A DNA stretch of 46,640 nt from Bacteroides sp. (GCA_019414725.1 DXLM01000015.1:1-46640), one strand, 5' to 3'; shown: positions 15,369-25,673, counted from the first letter of the stretch. The notes: generated by a model not told the origin, from the letters alone. Translations and numbers: made by a program.

Positions 15369-17012
15369 ATGATAAAACACAAATTCTCTACCTTAATCTT
15401 CATTTCACTGCTTGCATTATATACAGGAAATGCAAGTGCTGCCGGCAAGTACAATGAGCCATGCGATGAAATTTCCGCATCATCGAATATTGCCGTCACA
15501 CAAACCCAATATGGTAAAGTGGGTGGTTATCTTGAAAATAATGTATTTACCTTTAAAGGTATTCCTTACGCCAAAGCTGAAAGATTTATGCCTCCTACAG
15601 CACCAGACCAATGGAAAGGCATCCGTAGTTCACGGGCATACGGACCTACTTGTCCACAAGCAGAACGTATGGGATGGCAATCAGACGAACAAGCTTTCGC
15701 ATTCAACTGGGATGACGGTTTTCCAGGTGAAGATTGTCTGCGTGTAAACATTTGGACTCAAGGATTAAAAGACGGGAAAAAGCGCCCTGTAATGGTATGG
15801 CTGCACGGCGGAGGCTACGCTGCCGGTTCAGGTCAGGAACTACCTTCATATGACGGTGCTGCTCTGTCAAGAAAAGGAGATGTGGTAGTAGTAACCTTAA
15901 ACCACAGATTAAACGTACTTGGTTTTCTCGATTTATCAGCTTACGGAGGTAAGTATGCCCAAAGTGTAAACGTAGGTTTGCTGGATCTGGTAGCTGCACT
16001 TCGCTGGGTAAACGAAAATATTGAAAACTTTGGAGGTGACCCATCAAATGTCACCATATTCGGACAGTCAGGTGGCGGAGGAAAAGTATCTACACTACTC
16101 GCTACTCCCTCTGCAAAAGGTCTTTTCCAAAAAGCCATCGTACAAAGTGGTTCCATGCAGCGGACAATGGAAAGCAAATACTCCCAAAGGATAGCTGCGG
16201 CTACATTAGAAGAACTGGGTATCAAAGCTGAAGAGATTGATAAACTTCAGACCATACCTTATAAAACATTACTGGCTGCAGGCGAAAAAGCAATAGCCAA
16301 TGTCCGCAAAGAAGCCGAAAAAGAAGGCATCCATTCTTTTATATTCGGATGGGGACCTACCGTTGACGGAAACATCCTCCCCCAACAGCCCGAAAAGCAA
16401 GCCGAATTATCAAAAGATATTCCAATGATGATCGGTACAACCTTACATGAGTTCTGTATCAGTACATATGTTCCCGAACTGAGAAATGCAACTCTCGATC
16501 AGGCAAAAGAAATGCTGAAAGCTAAATATGGAGAGAAGACCGATAACTATATCGAAATATTCAAAAAAGTATATCCGGCTGCAACTCCTCAAGACATGAT
16601 CGATTTTGACGTAACATTCCGTCCAGCAGCAATCGAACAAGGAAACTGGAAAGCTGCCCAGCACGCCGCTCCTGTTTACATGTATCAGTTTGCATGGGAA
16701 TCACCCGTAATGGATGGAATTCTCCGTTCTACTCATTGCATGGAAATAGCTTTTGTTTTCGATAACATCGCTCGATGCGCCTCAATGACAGGTGGAGGTA
16801 AAGATGCACAAGCACTGGCAGACAAAATGAGCAGTGCATGGATACAGTTTGCACGTACAGGAAATCCTAATGTAGAAGGTCTTCCAACATGGGAACCGTA
16901 TACAGTAGAGAAAGGTGCAACAATGATTTTCAACAACCAAAGCGAGATCAAATACAATCAAGACAAAGAACTGATGCAGTTCATTTCAAAATTTCCAATG
17001 AGAGGATTCTAA
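15369..17012 (+). CDS. Type-B carboxylesterase (exported)
   Basis: A 547-residue alpha/beta-hydrolase of the carboxylesterase/lipase type-B family, likely periplasmic or surface exposed: a Sec signal peptide (MIKHKFSTLIFISLLALYTGNASA) and no lipobox. Family marks in order are FKGIPYAKAERF, EDCLRVNIWTQG, the oxyanion-hole stretch PVMVWLHGGGYAAGSG, and the nucleophile elbow FGQSGGGGKVS with Ser234. The elbow departs from the usual GESAG. The catalytic His is likely His456 in STHCMEIAFVFDN. It is the first gene of the PUL1 operon, 24 bases before susC. It would remove an acyl or aryl ester from the imported or surface substrate; the leaving group cannot be told from sequence. Confidence 0.9.
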   Translation: MIKHKFSTLIFISLLALYTGNASAAGKYNEPCDEISASSNIAVTQTQYGKVGGYLENNVFTFKGIPYAKAERFMPPTAPDQWKGIRSSRAYGPTCPQAERMGWQSDEQAFAFNWDDGFPGEDCLRVNIWTQGLKDGKKRPVMVWLHGGGYAAGSGQELPSYDGAALSRKGDVVVVTLNHRLNVLGFLDLSAYGGKYAQSVNVGLLDLVAALRWVNENIENFGGDPSNVTIFGQSGGGGKVSTLLATPSAKGLFQKAIVQSGSMQRTMESKYSQRIAAATLEELGIKAEEIDKLQTIPYKTLLAAGEKAIANVRKEAEKEGIHSFIFGWGPTVDGNILPQQPEKQAELSKDIPMMIGTTLHEFCISTYVPELRNATLDQAKEMLKAKYGEKTDNYIEIFKKVYPAATPQDMIDFDVTFRPAAIEQGNWKAAQHAAPVYMYQFAWESPVMDGILRSTHCMEIAFVFDNIARCASMTGGGKDAQALADKMSSAWIQFARTGNPNVEGLPTWEPYTVEKGATMIFNNQSEIKYNQDKELMQFISKFPMRGF

Positions 17013-17016
17013 TTAC

Positions 17017-17027
17017 TAACCCTAATT
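17017..17027 (+). promoter_or_regulatory. Leader motif TAACCCTAATT before susC1
   Basis: The 11-mer TAACCCTAATT ends 10 bases before the ATG at 17037. The same 11-mer lies at the same distance before the GH88 ATG in PUL2 (30024-30034). It occupies the ribosome-binding position but is not a Shine-Dalgarno sequence. Confidence 0.35.
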
Positions 17028-17036
17028 CTTAACTAT

Positions 17037-20000
17037 ATGGAAAAGACAAATGACAAACAATGGACCAGAGCGATTGCCTTTATTGTTCTGGTTATGTGGA
17101 TGGGACTATCATCTGCATTGGCGCAAAGTATTACCGTAAAAGGTCAGGTTCTGGATGCAAAGAGCAAAGAACCTTTAATCGGTGTAAGTGTGCTTGAAAA
17201 AGGTACGACCAACGGTACAATTACTGACTTCGACGGAAATTATGTATTGAACGTTGCAAAAGGACGTATCCTTGTATTCTCTTATGTAGGTTATACCACT
17301 CAGGAAATCGCAGTCAACCAACCTTCTTTAACCGTTTCGCTGAAAGAAGATACGCAAACCCTGAACGAGGTTGTAGTTGTAGGATATGGTGTACAGAAAA
17401 AGAGTTCTGTTACTGGTTCTATCTCACAGGTAAAAGCTGAAGATATGGAAAACCGTTCGGTTACTACCGTACAGTCCGCTTTACAAGGTAAGACCTCGGG
17501 TGTACAGGTCATTTCTTCATCTGCAGCTCCGGGAGAAGCTCCTACTATCCGTGTACGTGGTTTTTCTTCTAACGTAGCTTCAGACCCTCTTTATGTAGTA
17601 GATGGTGTACGCCTTTCTGATATTTCAGGTATCGATCCTAACGATATCGCTTCTATAGAAGTATTGAAGGACGCAGCTTCAGCTGCCATCTATGGTGCAG
17701 AAGCTGGTAACGGTGTTATTCTGATTAGTACCAAAAAGGGCAAAACCGGACAAGGAAAAGTCGTTTACGACTTCCAGTACTCCATTCAGTCACTTGGCAA
17801 AATGCCGAAGCTGATGAATGCAGAGGAATATGCTACATACATGGTAGAAGGTGGCGTATTCGAACAGTCAAAGATTAACAACGACTGGGATGGTGTTACA
17901 GATACAAACTGGGCTGATGTAGTATTTGGCAAAGGCCAGATGCAAAAGCATAACGTGTCATTCTCTAATGGAAATGAAAAAGGGAACTATTATCTTTCTT
18001 TATCATATCTGGACAACAATGGTATTGTCAGAGGAGATGCAGACTTCTACAAACGTCTGACAGGTTCTGTCAACGCAGATTATCAGATTAAAGACTGGTT
18101 AAAAGTAGGAACAACCAACCAGATTGAAAAATACAATTACCGCAAACTGTCAGGAAACAACGCTTACGGTAGTTTCTTCCAGGCCGTTATGGAACTTGAT
18201 CCGCTCACTCCAAGTACATATAGTCCGGATAATTTACCAGCTAATATGCAGGCAGCACTCGATAATGGCAAAACTCTGCTGACTGACGAAAATGGAAATT
18301 ACTATGCAGTTTCCAACTTTGTAGAATCGGAGAACTATCATCCGATGATTATGCGCGACAATACTGTACCTAAAAACAGTGGATTCAATGTAAACGGTTC
18401 TGTATACGGAGAACTGAAACCATTCGACGGATTCGTATTTACCTCACGTTTCGGCTACCGCTTGTCTGGTACTCGTTCTTCAACAGTCAACCTGCCATTT
18501 TACGGCAACTCTGTTCAGAACAATGATTATATGTCTATCAGCGGTACATCAAGCACTTCTATCTATTGGCAATGGGAAAACTTCGCCAACTACATCAAGA
18601 CTTTCGATAAACATACCATCAACGCCATGCTGGGTATGTCTTACCAGGAATCTACATACGACTACATTACCAGTGGATTCAGCGCAAACGGAGCAGACGC
18701 CATCACCAACAGAGATCCGTCATTCTGGTATCTGAATTATGGAGACCCTTCAGCAAGTAAATCAATCCAAGGTGAAAAGACCCGTACAGCCAAATATTCA
18801 TATTTCGGACGTGTAGGATATGACTTTGCCGGAAAATATATGTTGCAAGCTTCACTTCGTGCCGATGCAGCCGATTTGTCTTACCTTCCTTTGGAAAAAC
18901 GCTGGGGATACTTCCCTGCCGTATCTGCCGGATGGACTATCTCTGAAGAAAACTTCTTCACTCCGTTGAGAGATGTAGTATCAAGCCTGAAACTACGTGC
19001 CAGCTGGGGACAGAATGGTAGCCTTGCTGCATTAGCAAGCAACCTTTACGGTTACGGAACTACCATGGTAACAGCCGGATATTATCCATTCGTTCCTGGT
19101 AATAACTATACAACAGGTATTCGTCCGAATAGTTTGGGTAATGATGAATTGAAATGGGAAACTTCTGAACAAATCAACGTCGGTCTGGATGCTCGTTTAT
19201 TCAACGATCGCCTGACTCTTTCTATGGACTGGTTTAACAAGAAGACTAAAGATTTGCTTATCACTGGTACAACTCCTTCACTCATTATTGGCGGAACAAC
19301 TTCACCGATCAATGCCGGTAATGTAAGCAACAAAGGTTTTGAATTTGAAATAGGATGGAGAGATAACATCGGTGATTTCAATTATAGCATCAAAGGAAAT
19401 CTGGCAACCTTGAAGAACAAAGTTACTTATCTGGATCCGTCACTCACCAGAGCTAACGGAACAACATTCCATACAAATACAATTACCTATTTCGAAGAAG
19501 GATATCCGGTTTACTACTTCCGTGGATATCGCTGCGAAGGCATCAACCCAGAAGATGGAGAACCGATTTTCGCTGATTTGGATAACAATGGCATCATAAA
19601 CGAAGATGACAAGACTTACATCGGCGATGCTATTCCTGATTTCACATATGGCTTGACACTGACAGCAGCATGGAAAGGACTTGACCTGACAATCTTTGGT
19701 TCAGGAAGTTACGGAAATGACGTATTCAGCTGTATCAACCGTCCAGACCATGCTTCTGCCAACAAACTGAGTGAAGTATTCTATAAAGACCGTTGGACTC
19801 CTGAACATACCAATGCTACTGCTCCAAGAGCTAACGCTTTGAGCCTGGACAAATATACCGTATCTGATGCCATGGTATTCGACGGTTCATATTTCAAAAT
19901 CAAACAGATTCAGCTGGGGTATTCATTACCGAAACAATGGATAAATAAGGTATTCATCAATAACCTGCGTCTGTATGTATCACTGGAAGATTTCTTTACT

Positions 20001-20123
20001 TTCACCAGTTATCCAGGCTTCGATCCTGAAGCATCAGCAAACGCTACAAGCGGTATGGGTATTGATATGGGTACATATCCAAGCGCAAAGAAAGTTATGT
20101 TAGGCTTTAATGTTGAATTTTAA
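17037..20123 (+). CDS. SusC-like TonB-dependent outer-membrane transporter (PUL1)
   Basis: A 1028-residue SusC-family barrel that imports oligosaccharides or glycosides with energy from TonB. A signal peptide (to about residue 29, ending SSALAQ) is followed by a carboxypeptidase-like regulatory domain (ITVKGQVLDAKSKEPLIGVSV... about 31-105), the SusC signature and TonB-box region LNEVVVVGYG (about 109-118), the plug domain (about 120-240, with DPLYVVDGVRL and IEVLKDAASAAIYGAEAGNGVILIST), and the 22-strand barrel to a C-terminal aromatic residue (GFNVEF). It is 12 bases upstream of susD. Length and motifs are complete. Confidence 0.95.
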   Translation: MEKTNDKQWTRAIAFIVLVMWMGLSSALAQSITVKGQVLDAKSKEPLIGVSVLEKGTTNGTITDFDGNYVLNVAKGRILVFSYVGYTTQEIAVNQPSLTVSLKEDTQTLNEVVVVGYGVQKKSSVTGSISQVKAEDMENRSVTTVQSALQGKTSGVQVISSSAAPGEAPTIRVRGFSSNVASDPLYVVDGVRLSDISGIDPNDIASIEVLKDAASAAIYGAEAGNGVILISTKKGKTGQGKVVYDFQYSIQSLGKMPKLMNAEEYATYMVEGGVFEQSKINNDWDGVTDTNWADVVFGKGQMQKHNVSFSNGNEKGNYYLSLSYLDNNGIVRGDADFYKRLTGSVNADYQIKDWLKVGTTNQIEKYNYRKLSGNNAYGSFFQAVMELDPLTPSTYSPDNLPANMQAALDNGKTLLTDENGNYYAVSNFVESENYHPMIMRDNTVPKNSGFNVNGSVYGELKPFDGFVFTSRFGYRLSGTRSSTVNLPFYGNSVQNNDYMSISGTSSTSIYWQWENFANYIKTFDKHTINAMLGMSYQESTYDYITSGFSANGADAITNRDPSFWYLNYGDPSASKSIQGEKTRTAKYSYFGRVGYDFAGKYMLQASLRADAADLSYLPLEKRWGYFPAVSAGWTISEENFFTPLRDVVSSLKLRASWGQNGSLAALASNLYGYGTTMVTAGYYPFVPGNNYTTGIRPNSLGNDELKWETSEQINVGLDARLFNDRLTLSMDWFNKKTKDLLITGTTPSLIIGGTTSPINAGNVSNKGFEFEIGWRDNIGDFNYSIKGNLATLKNKVTYLDPSLTRANGTTFHTNTITYFEEGYPVYYFRGYRCEGINPEDGEPIFADLDNNGIINEDDKTYIGDAIPDFTYGLTLTAAWKGLDLTIFGSGSYGNDVFSCINRPDHASANKLSEVFYKDRWTPEHTNATAPRANALSLDKYTVSDAMVFDGSYFKIKQIQLGYSLPKQWINKVFINNLRLYVSLEDFFTFTSYPGFDPEASANATSGMGIDMGTYPSAKKVMLGFNVEF

Positions 20124-20135
20124 TCGAATAATATT

Positions 20136-21746
20136 ATGAAAAAGAAACTATATATAGCACTTGCTGCAGGAATGTTTTGCATGACATTGGCAACCGGATG
20201 CGAAGACAGACTCAATATTGCAAAACATGGAGATGTGGGAAGCCAGGAAACATATTACCAGACAGACGATGAAGCCGAAGCTGCCGCAGCTGCCTTATAC
20301 TTATCTGTCAGATCACAACATTACAACTGGTTCTTTGTCAAGAATCTGTTATCAGATGATATGTATACTGGCGGAGGTGCACGAGGTGACAATGGAGAAA
20401 TGGAACGTCTGAACGAAATGACATTTGGTTCAGATCATGGCATGATTACCAGTCTGTATTCCGGACTATACAATATCGTATATAATGCCAACCTGATAAT
20501 AGAAAAAGTAGCACCCGATAGTGAAGTAAAACGCAGAGCCATTGCCGAAGCTAAATTCTTCCGCGCCTTCTCATACTTCGAGCTGGTTACTCTCTGGGGA
20601 AATGTACCTAAAGTAGACCATCTGCTTACTCCAGATGAATATAGAAAAGGGAATACACCCGCAGAAGAATTGTGGGCTTTCATCGAATCAGACTTGAATG
20701 CGGCAGTAGGAGATCCTGACGGAGCAAGCGACCTGCCTTCTAAAGAAAACATAGACGATGATGTAACCAATATCAGAGTGACAAAGGAAGCTGCCATGGC
20801 TTATCTGGGTAAAGCTTATCTGTTCCAGGGAAAATATAATGAAGCTGCCAGCATATTGGACAAAGTTATCAGTTCAAACAAATATGGACTGTATCAAGGA
20901 GAATATGGCGATCTGGCACACGTAAAAGCAAATAATTGCAGAGAATCTATTCTGGAAGCACAAATGCGCAATGACCCGGAACAGATGTGGAACCAGTTTA
21001 CTCAGCTATACTGTATGTTGGGATGGCGTTCCTCAATGCTCAATTTTGACCAGTCGGCCTCAGCCTTTTCACAAGGTTGCTACGGTTTCGGTAACCCTAC
21101 AAAATCACTGTATGATGCATTTGTAGCTGAAGAAACTGCCGATGGTTACCGCTTGAACCAGACTATCATTACCTATAAACAATTGGAAAGTTTAGGAATC
21201 TCATTAAGAGACGGTAACATCATGGTAGGTAACGAAGGCTATTTTTCATGGAAATACCGCGCTCTGAAAGAAGATTGCATGTACGATAATCCGGGACTTC
21301 AGTTCTATCAATACATCAATTTGCGCTTCATGCGCTATGCAGAAGTCTTACTGATGGCAGCCGAAGCTCATGTACAGGCAGGAAGCGGACAGGACAAGGC
21401 TCTGAACTATATCAATGAAATCAGACAACGTGCACAGCTGGCTCCTTTGTCGACAGTCACTTTAGATGACATCAAGACAGAAAAACGTCTGGAATTATGT
21501 ATGGAAGGTGTCCGTTACCAAGACCTTATACGCTGGGGAGATGCCGAAGAAGTATTGAAAGAGCAAGGACACTATGTTCCTTCATTGGTTATGGACAAAA
21601 AAGTATCCGAAGAACCGACTGTAAAGAAAGAAGGCTTTGTCAATCAGCAAGGCTATGGATTTAAGAAAAACAAGAGTGAATTATTACCTATTCCTGAAAA
21701 AGAAATGTCATTGAATCCTAACATGACACAAAACCCAGGCTGGTAA
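20136..21746 (+). CDS. SusD-like substrate-binding lipoprotein (PUL1)
   Basis: A 536-residue lipoprotein that caps the SusC barrel and captures substrate at the cell surface. The signal MKKKLYIALAAGMFCMTLATGC has acylated Cys22. Family marks include NANLIIEKV, AEAKFFRAFSYFELVTLWGNVPKV, the TPR-like EAAMAYLGKAYLFQGKYNEA, LRFMRYAEVLLMAAEAHVQAG, INEIRQRAQL and the C-terminal LLPIPEKEMSLNPNMTQNPGW. It follows susC by 12 bases and precedes the CE1-like esterase by 33 bases. No separate surface glycan-binding protein follows it, unlike in PUL2. Confidence 0.95.
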   Translation: MKKKLYIALAAGMFCMTLATGCEDRLNIAKHGDVGSQETYYQTDDEAEAAAAALYLSVRSQHYNWFFVKNLLSDDMYTGGGARGDNGEMERLNEMTFGSDHGMITSLYSGLYNIVYNANLIIEKVAPDSEVKRRAIAEAKFFRAFSYFELVTLWGNVPKVDHLLTPDEYRKGNTPAEELWAFIESDLNAAVGDPDGASDLPSKENIDDDVTNIRVTKEAAMAYLGKAYLFQGKYNEAASILDKVISSNKYGLYQGEYGDLAHVKANNCRESILEAQMRNDPEQMWNQFTQLYCMLGWRSSMLNFDQSASAFSQGCYGFGNPTKSLYDAFVAEETADGYRLNQTIITYKQLESLGISLRDGNIMVGNEGYFSWKYRALKEDCMYDNPGLQFYQYINLRFMRYAEVLLMAAEAHVQAGSGQDKALNYINEIRQRAQLAPLSTVTLDDIKTEKRLELCMEGVRYQDLIRWGDAEEVLKEQGHYVPSLVMDKKVSEEPTVKKEGFVNQQGYGFKKNKSELLPIPEKEMSLNPNMTQNPGW

Positions 21747-21779
21747 AAAAGAATATAATCAATTAAAAATATTATAGTT

Positions 21780-22976
21780 ATGAAAAAAATAGTATTATAT
21801 GTAGGTGCATTTTTATTCAGTATCGCTGGATATGCACAACAAGCTTTATGGGGTGGGGGCGATATCGTTTCCCCCCAGATAAACAAAGATAATTCAGTAA
21901 CATTCCGCATTCTTGCTCCTAAAGCATCTAAAGTAGAGATTGAAGGGGACTTTCTACCTGCACAAAAAATCAAGACTCCTTTTGGAGAAGTAGAAGCTCC
22001 GGGAAGAGTTCAGCTGAAAGAAGGTAAGAATGGGGTTTGGGAATATACATCGTCTATTCTTCCAAGCGAAATGTATAACTATTCGGTATATGTCAACGAT
22101 TTTAAAACAACCGATCCGAGCAACGTATACCAAAATCGCGATATTGCTACCATTACCAATTACTTCCTGATAGGAAACGGACAAGCTGATTTATACATGG
22201 TACAGGATGTACCTCATGGAACTGTATCGAAAGTATGGTATAACTGCCCTACCCTGGGTATGGAGCGTCGTCTGACAGTCTATACTCCTGCCGGTTATGA
22301 AAGCAGCAACAAGAAATATCCAGTCTTATACTTGTTGCATGGAGCCGGAGGAGATGAAAATGCCTGGGTAGAACAAGGACGTGCAGCACAAATCATGGAT
22401 AATCTGATTGCTCAAGGTAAAGCCGAACCAATGATTGTAGTTATGCCTAACGGAAACGGTGCACAACAAGCAGCTCCGGGTGAAGCTCCCAACAGCATGG
22501 TTAAACCTCAGTTCATGAATCCTAAAACAATGGACGGAGAAATAGAGAAAGCTTTTCCTGATATCATAAAGTTTGTCGAAAAAACATATCGGGTAAAAAA
22601 AGATAAGAACAACCGTGCTATCTGCGGATTGTCTATGGGAGGATTCCATTCTCTGTATATATCAGCATATTATCCAAACAAGTTTGGTTATGTAGGTCTG
22701 TTCTCTGCTGCTACCAGCAAGCAAATCAACAACAAAAATACATCCGATGTATACGAGAACTTAGATCAGAAACTTGCTACCCAGTTCAGTAATCCACCTC
22801 GCTTGTATTGGATAGGAATCGGTAAAACAGATTTTCTATACAAGGATAACATTGACTTCCGTAAACAACTTGACGAAAAAGGATATAAATATACTTACGT
22901 AGAAACAGATGGAGGACATATCTGGAGAAACTGGCGTGTATACCTGACAGAATTTGCTCCTTTGTTATTTAAATAA
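21780..22976 (+). CDS. CE1-like esterase with an N-terminal CBM48-like domain
   Basis: A 398-residue exported alpha/beta-hydrolase of the Esterase_D/feruloyl-esterase (CE1) type. After a Sec signal (MKKIVLYVGAFLFSIAGYAQ), residues about 25-125 form a CBM48-like immunoglobulin fold (VTFRILAPKASKVEIEGDF..., WEYTSSILPSEMYNYSVYVN). The catalytic domain (about 140-398) has RRLTVYTPAGYE, YLLHGAGGDENAWVEQGRA, the nucleophile Ser285 in CGLSMGGFHS, a likely Asp in IGKTDFLYKDN, and His in TDGGHIWRNWR. This architecture is common for bacterial esterases acting on hydroxycinnamoyl or acetyl esters of plant glycans. With the type-B carboxylesterase it gives PUL1 two unrelated esterases. Confidence 0.9.
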   Translation: MKKIVLYVGAFLFSIAGYAQQALWGGGDIVSPQINKDNSVTFRILAPKASKVEIEGDFLPAQKIKTPFGEVEAPGRVQLKEGKNGVWEYTSSILPSEMYNYSVYVNDFKTTDPSNVYQNRDIATITNYFLIGNGQADLYMVQDVPHGTVSKVWYNCPTLGMERRLTVYTPAGYESSNKKYPVLYLLHGAGGDENAWVEQGRAAQIMDNLIAQGKAEPMIVVMPNGNGAQQAAPGEAPNSMVKPQFMNPKTMDGEIEKAFPDIIKFVEKTYRVKKDKNNRAICGLSMGGFHSLYISAYYPNKFGYVGLFSAATSKQINNKNTSDVYENLDQKLATQFSNPPRLYWIGIGKTDFLYKDNIDFRKQLDEKGYKYTYVETDGGHIWRNWRVYLTEFAPLLFK

Positions 22977-22987
22977 TTAATACAGAC

Positions 22988-25333
22988 ATGAAAAAAGAAT
23001 TAATTATAGGAATGGCCTTTTCGGCAGCAATACTAAGTTCATGCGGTCCTACAACTCCCCAATTAGGAAAATCTCCCATCAATGAAGTCATCAATGCAAT
23101 GACTCTGGAAGAAAAAGCACATCTGGTAATCGGTACAGGTATGGCAGGATTTTCCGGCGACAGTGCTGTTATCGGAAAAACTAAAAAGTTAGTACCTGGT
23201 GCAGCTGGAACAACTTACCCAATCGAACGATTGGGTATTCCGGCTGTCGTACTAGCTGACGGTCCTGCCGGATTGCGCATTGACCCCACTCGTGAAGGAG
23301 ATTCAGCAACTTACTATTGTACACACTTCCCTATCGGAACATTATTGGCTTCTACCTGGAATCAGGAACTGGTAGAAAACGTTGGTAAAGCCATCGGTAA
23401 TGAGGTTTTGGAATATGGAGCCGACGTTTTGCTGGCACCAGCACTGAATATTCATCGTAATCCTCTTTGCGGACGTAACTTTGAATATTACTCAGAAGAT
23501 CCGCTGGTATCTGGAAAAATTGCTGCTGCTTATGTAAGAGGTGTACAGAGCAACGGAGTGGGAACATCCATCAAACACTTTGCTGTAAACAATCAGGAAA
23601 GTAATCGTATGGCTGTAGATGCGCATGTATCGCCAAGAGCCTTACGCGAAATCTACCTGAAAGGATTCGAAATTGCAGTAAAAGAATCGAATCCATGGAC
23701 CGTAATGTCTTCTTACAACTATCTGAACGGGGTCTATACTTCAGAAAACCCAGAACTGCTTACTACCCTTTTGCGTGATGAATGGGGATTTAAAGGTATG
23801 GTTATGACAGACTGGTTTGGAGGTAAGGATGCAGTAGCACAAATGGAAGCTGGAAATGACATGCTGCAACCAGGACTCGACAGACAGTATGAAGCAATAG
23901 TCAACGCAGTAAAAGAAGGAAAATTGGATGAGGCAATCTTAAACCGCAATGTAGAACGTATTCTTAACATGATTCTGCAAACTCCTCATTTCAAAAAATA
24001 CAACTATTCCAACAAACCCGATTTGCAGGCTCATGCCAACGTTACCCGCCAATCGGCTACCGAAGGTATGGTTTTACTGAAAAACGACAATCAGACTTTA
24101 CCATTGAATTCCAACATTCAGAAAGTTGCATTGTTTGGATGTACTTCGTATAATTTCATTGCAGGAGGAACTGGTTCTGGAAATGTCAACCGTGCCTATA
24201 CAGTTTCTTTGCTCGATGGATTGAAGAATGCTAATTTCCAAGTAAACGATGAATTGAAAAACATCTACCTGAAATATATTGCAGAAGAAAATGAGCGCAA
24301 TAAACCTAAAGGAGATAATCCATTAGTAAAATTCTTACCCACTCCATTACCTACTGAAATGGCTCTGTCAGCAGATCAATTAAGTAACTGGGCTGCTCAG
24401 ACAGATATTGCATTAATCACTTTAGGACGTATGTCGGGAGAATTTGTTGACAGAAAGGTTTCTGATTTCAATCTATCAAAAGAAGAATCTAAATTGATCA
24501 ACGATGTATGCAGAACCTTCCATGCCGCAGGTAAAAAAGTTGTAGTTATCTTGAATATCGGTGGAGTGATTGAAACCGATTCATGGAAAAATCTGCCGGA
24601 TGCTATCCTCTGTGCTTGGCAGGCAGGACAAGAAGGTGGTAATAGTGTAGCAGACATCTTGAGTGGAAAGGCTTATCCATCAGGTAAACTGACAATGACT
24701 TTCCCTGTTAAATTTGAAGATGCAGCTTCATCTGCCAACTTCCCGACAGAAGGTGCTATGGGCAATCTGAGTAACATGGCCGATCCTAAAGAAAAGAAGT
24801 CTGATGTAAAACTGTGGGACTATACAGATTATGAAGAAGATATCTACGTAGGCTACCGCTATTTTGACAGTTTTGAAAAACAGGTTTCTTATCCATTCGG
24901 ATATGGTTTGTCATATACAACATTTGAATACGGAAATCCAAAAGTGAAAACTGAAAATGGAATCTATACCGTAACCGTAGATGTTAAAAATACAGGCACA
25001 CAGCCAGGAAAGGAAATCGTAGAACTTTATATTTCTGCACCTAAAGGAGGAGAATTGAATAAACCAGAAAAAGAATTAAAAGCATTTGCCAAGACTAAAG
25101 AATTAAATCCTGGCGAAACAACATCCGTTACAATGGAAGTAAAAGCATTCGATCTGGCTTCTTACAACGAGAATTCTTCTGCATGGGTAATAGACGGTGG
25201 TAATTATCAATTCTTGATAGGAGCTTCTTCACGTGATATCAAAGCTACATTAGATGTAGTAGTTACTGGTGGAGTTGAAAAGACTAATAACATATTGCAT
25301 CTGCAAAGTCCTATCAATATACTGAAAAAATAA
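22988..25333 (+). CDS. GH3 beta-glycosidase (exported lipoprotein)
   Basis: A 781-residue GH3 enzyme that removes terminal beta-glycosyl residues, most often glucose or xylose, with retention. The signal MKKELIIGMAFSAAILSSC gives acylated Cys19. The (beta/alpha)8 domain carries GRNFEYYSEDPLVSG, SIKHFAVNNQESNR and the nucleophile Asp275 in GMVMTDWFGG. The alpha/beta sandwich domain follows (about 375-580), and a C-terminal FnIII-like domain (about 650-755) begins after FGYGLSYTTFEYGN. It starts 11 bases after the esterase gene and closes the operon. It is the only glycoside hydrolase in PUL1, so the target is probably a beta-glycoside processed from the non-reducing end. Confidence 0.94.
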   Translation: MKKELIIGMAFSAAILSSCGPTTPQLGKSPINEVINAMTLEEKAHLVIGTGMAGFSGDSAVIGKTKKLVPGAAGTTYPIERLGIPAVVLADGPAGLRIDPTREGDSATYYCTHFPIGTLLASTWNQELVENVGKAIGNEVLEYGADVLLAPALNIHRNPLCGRNFEYYSEDPLVSGKIAAAYVRGVQSNGVGTSIKHFAVNNQESNRMAVDAHVSPRALREIYLKGFEIAVKESNPWTVMSSYNYLNGVYTSENPELLTTLLRDEWGFKGMVMTDWFGGKDAVAQMEAGNDMLQPGLDRQYEAIVNAVKEGKLDEAILNRNVERILNMILQTPHFKKYNYSNKPDLQAHANVTRQSATEGMVLLKNDNQTLPLNSNIQKVALFGCTSYNFIAGGTGSGNVNRAYTVSLLDGLKNANFQVNDELKNIYLKYIAEENERNKPKGDNPLVKFLPTPLPTEMALSADQLSNWAAQTDIALITLGRMSGEFVDRKVSDFNLSKEESKLINDVCRTFHAAGKKVVVILNIGGVIETDSWKNLPDAILCAWQAGQEGGNSVADILSGKAYPSGKLTMTFPVKFEDAASSANFPTEGAMGNLSNMADPKEKKSDVKLWDYTDYEEDIYVGYRYFDSFEKQVSYPFGYGLSYTTFEYGNPKVKTENGIYTVTVDVKNTGTQPGKEIVELYISAPKGGELNKPEKELKAFAKTKELNPGETTSVTMEVKAFDLASYNENSSAWVIDGGNYQFLIGASSRDIKATLDVVVTGGVEKTNNILHLQSPINILKK

Positions 25334-25436
25334 CCCATTCTGATGAACACATGCTTTTCTACAAATAAGAATGTGGATATAGCATGAGCCATATCATCTT
25401 TGAGTACAGCAACTTAAAGATTGATAACAATAAATT

Positions 25437-25520
25437 CACAGCTGAACGATATACTGCCTCTGGTAATAAAATAAAAGCTGACAACCACACCAGATAAAAA
25501 GCATATCGTTTTCAGCTGTG
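25437..25520. repeat. Nested inverted repeat, about 84 bp
   Basis: The outer arms CACAGCTGAACGATAT (25437-25452) and the segment at 25503-25520 pair over 16 bp with a two-base bulge. Inside, CTGGT at 25460-25464 pairs with ACCAG at 25489-25493. No U tract follows. It could be a folded RNA, a 3'-end stabiliser or a remnant of a small mobile repeat; the sequence does not decide. Confidence 0.5.
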
Positions 25521-25673
25521 ATTAGATTACTTCTCTCACACCTGATCTACGCCGCTTACATATCAACAAAGTAATATGATGACTAACCTTTAATAATGAA
25601 AATCGGATGTTGGAAAAGGTAAATTTAAGATTCAGTGTGGTAACAAAACCTTATTATACCCACTGACAAAAAC

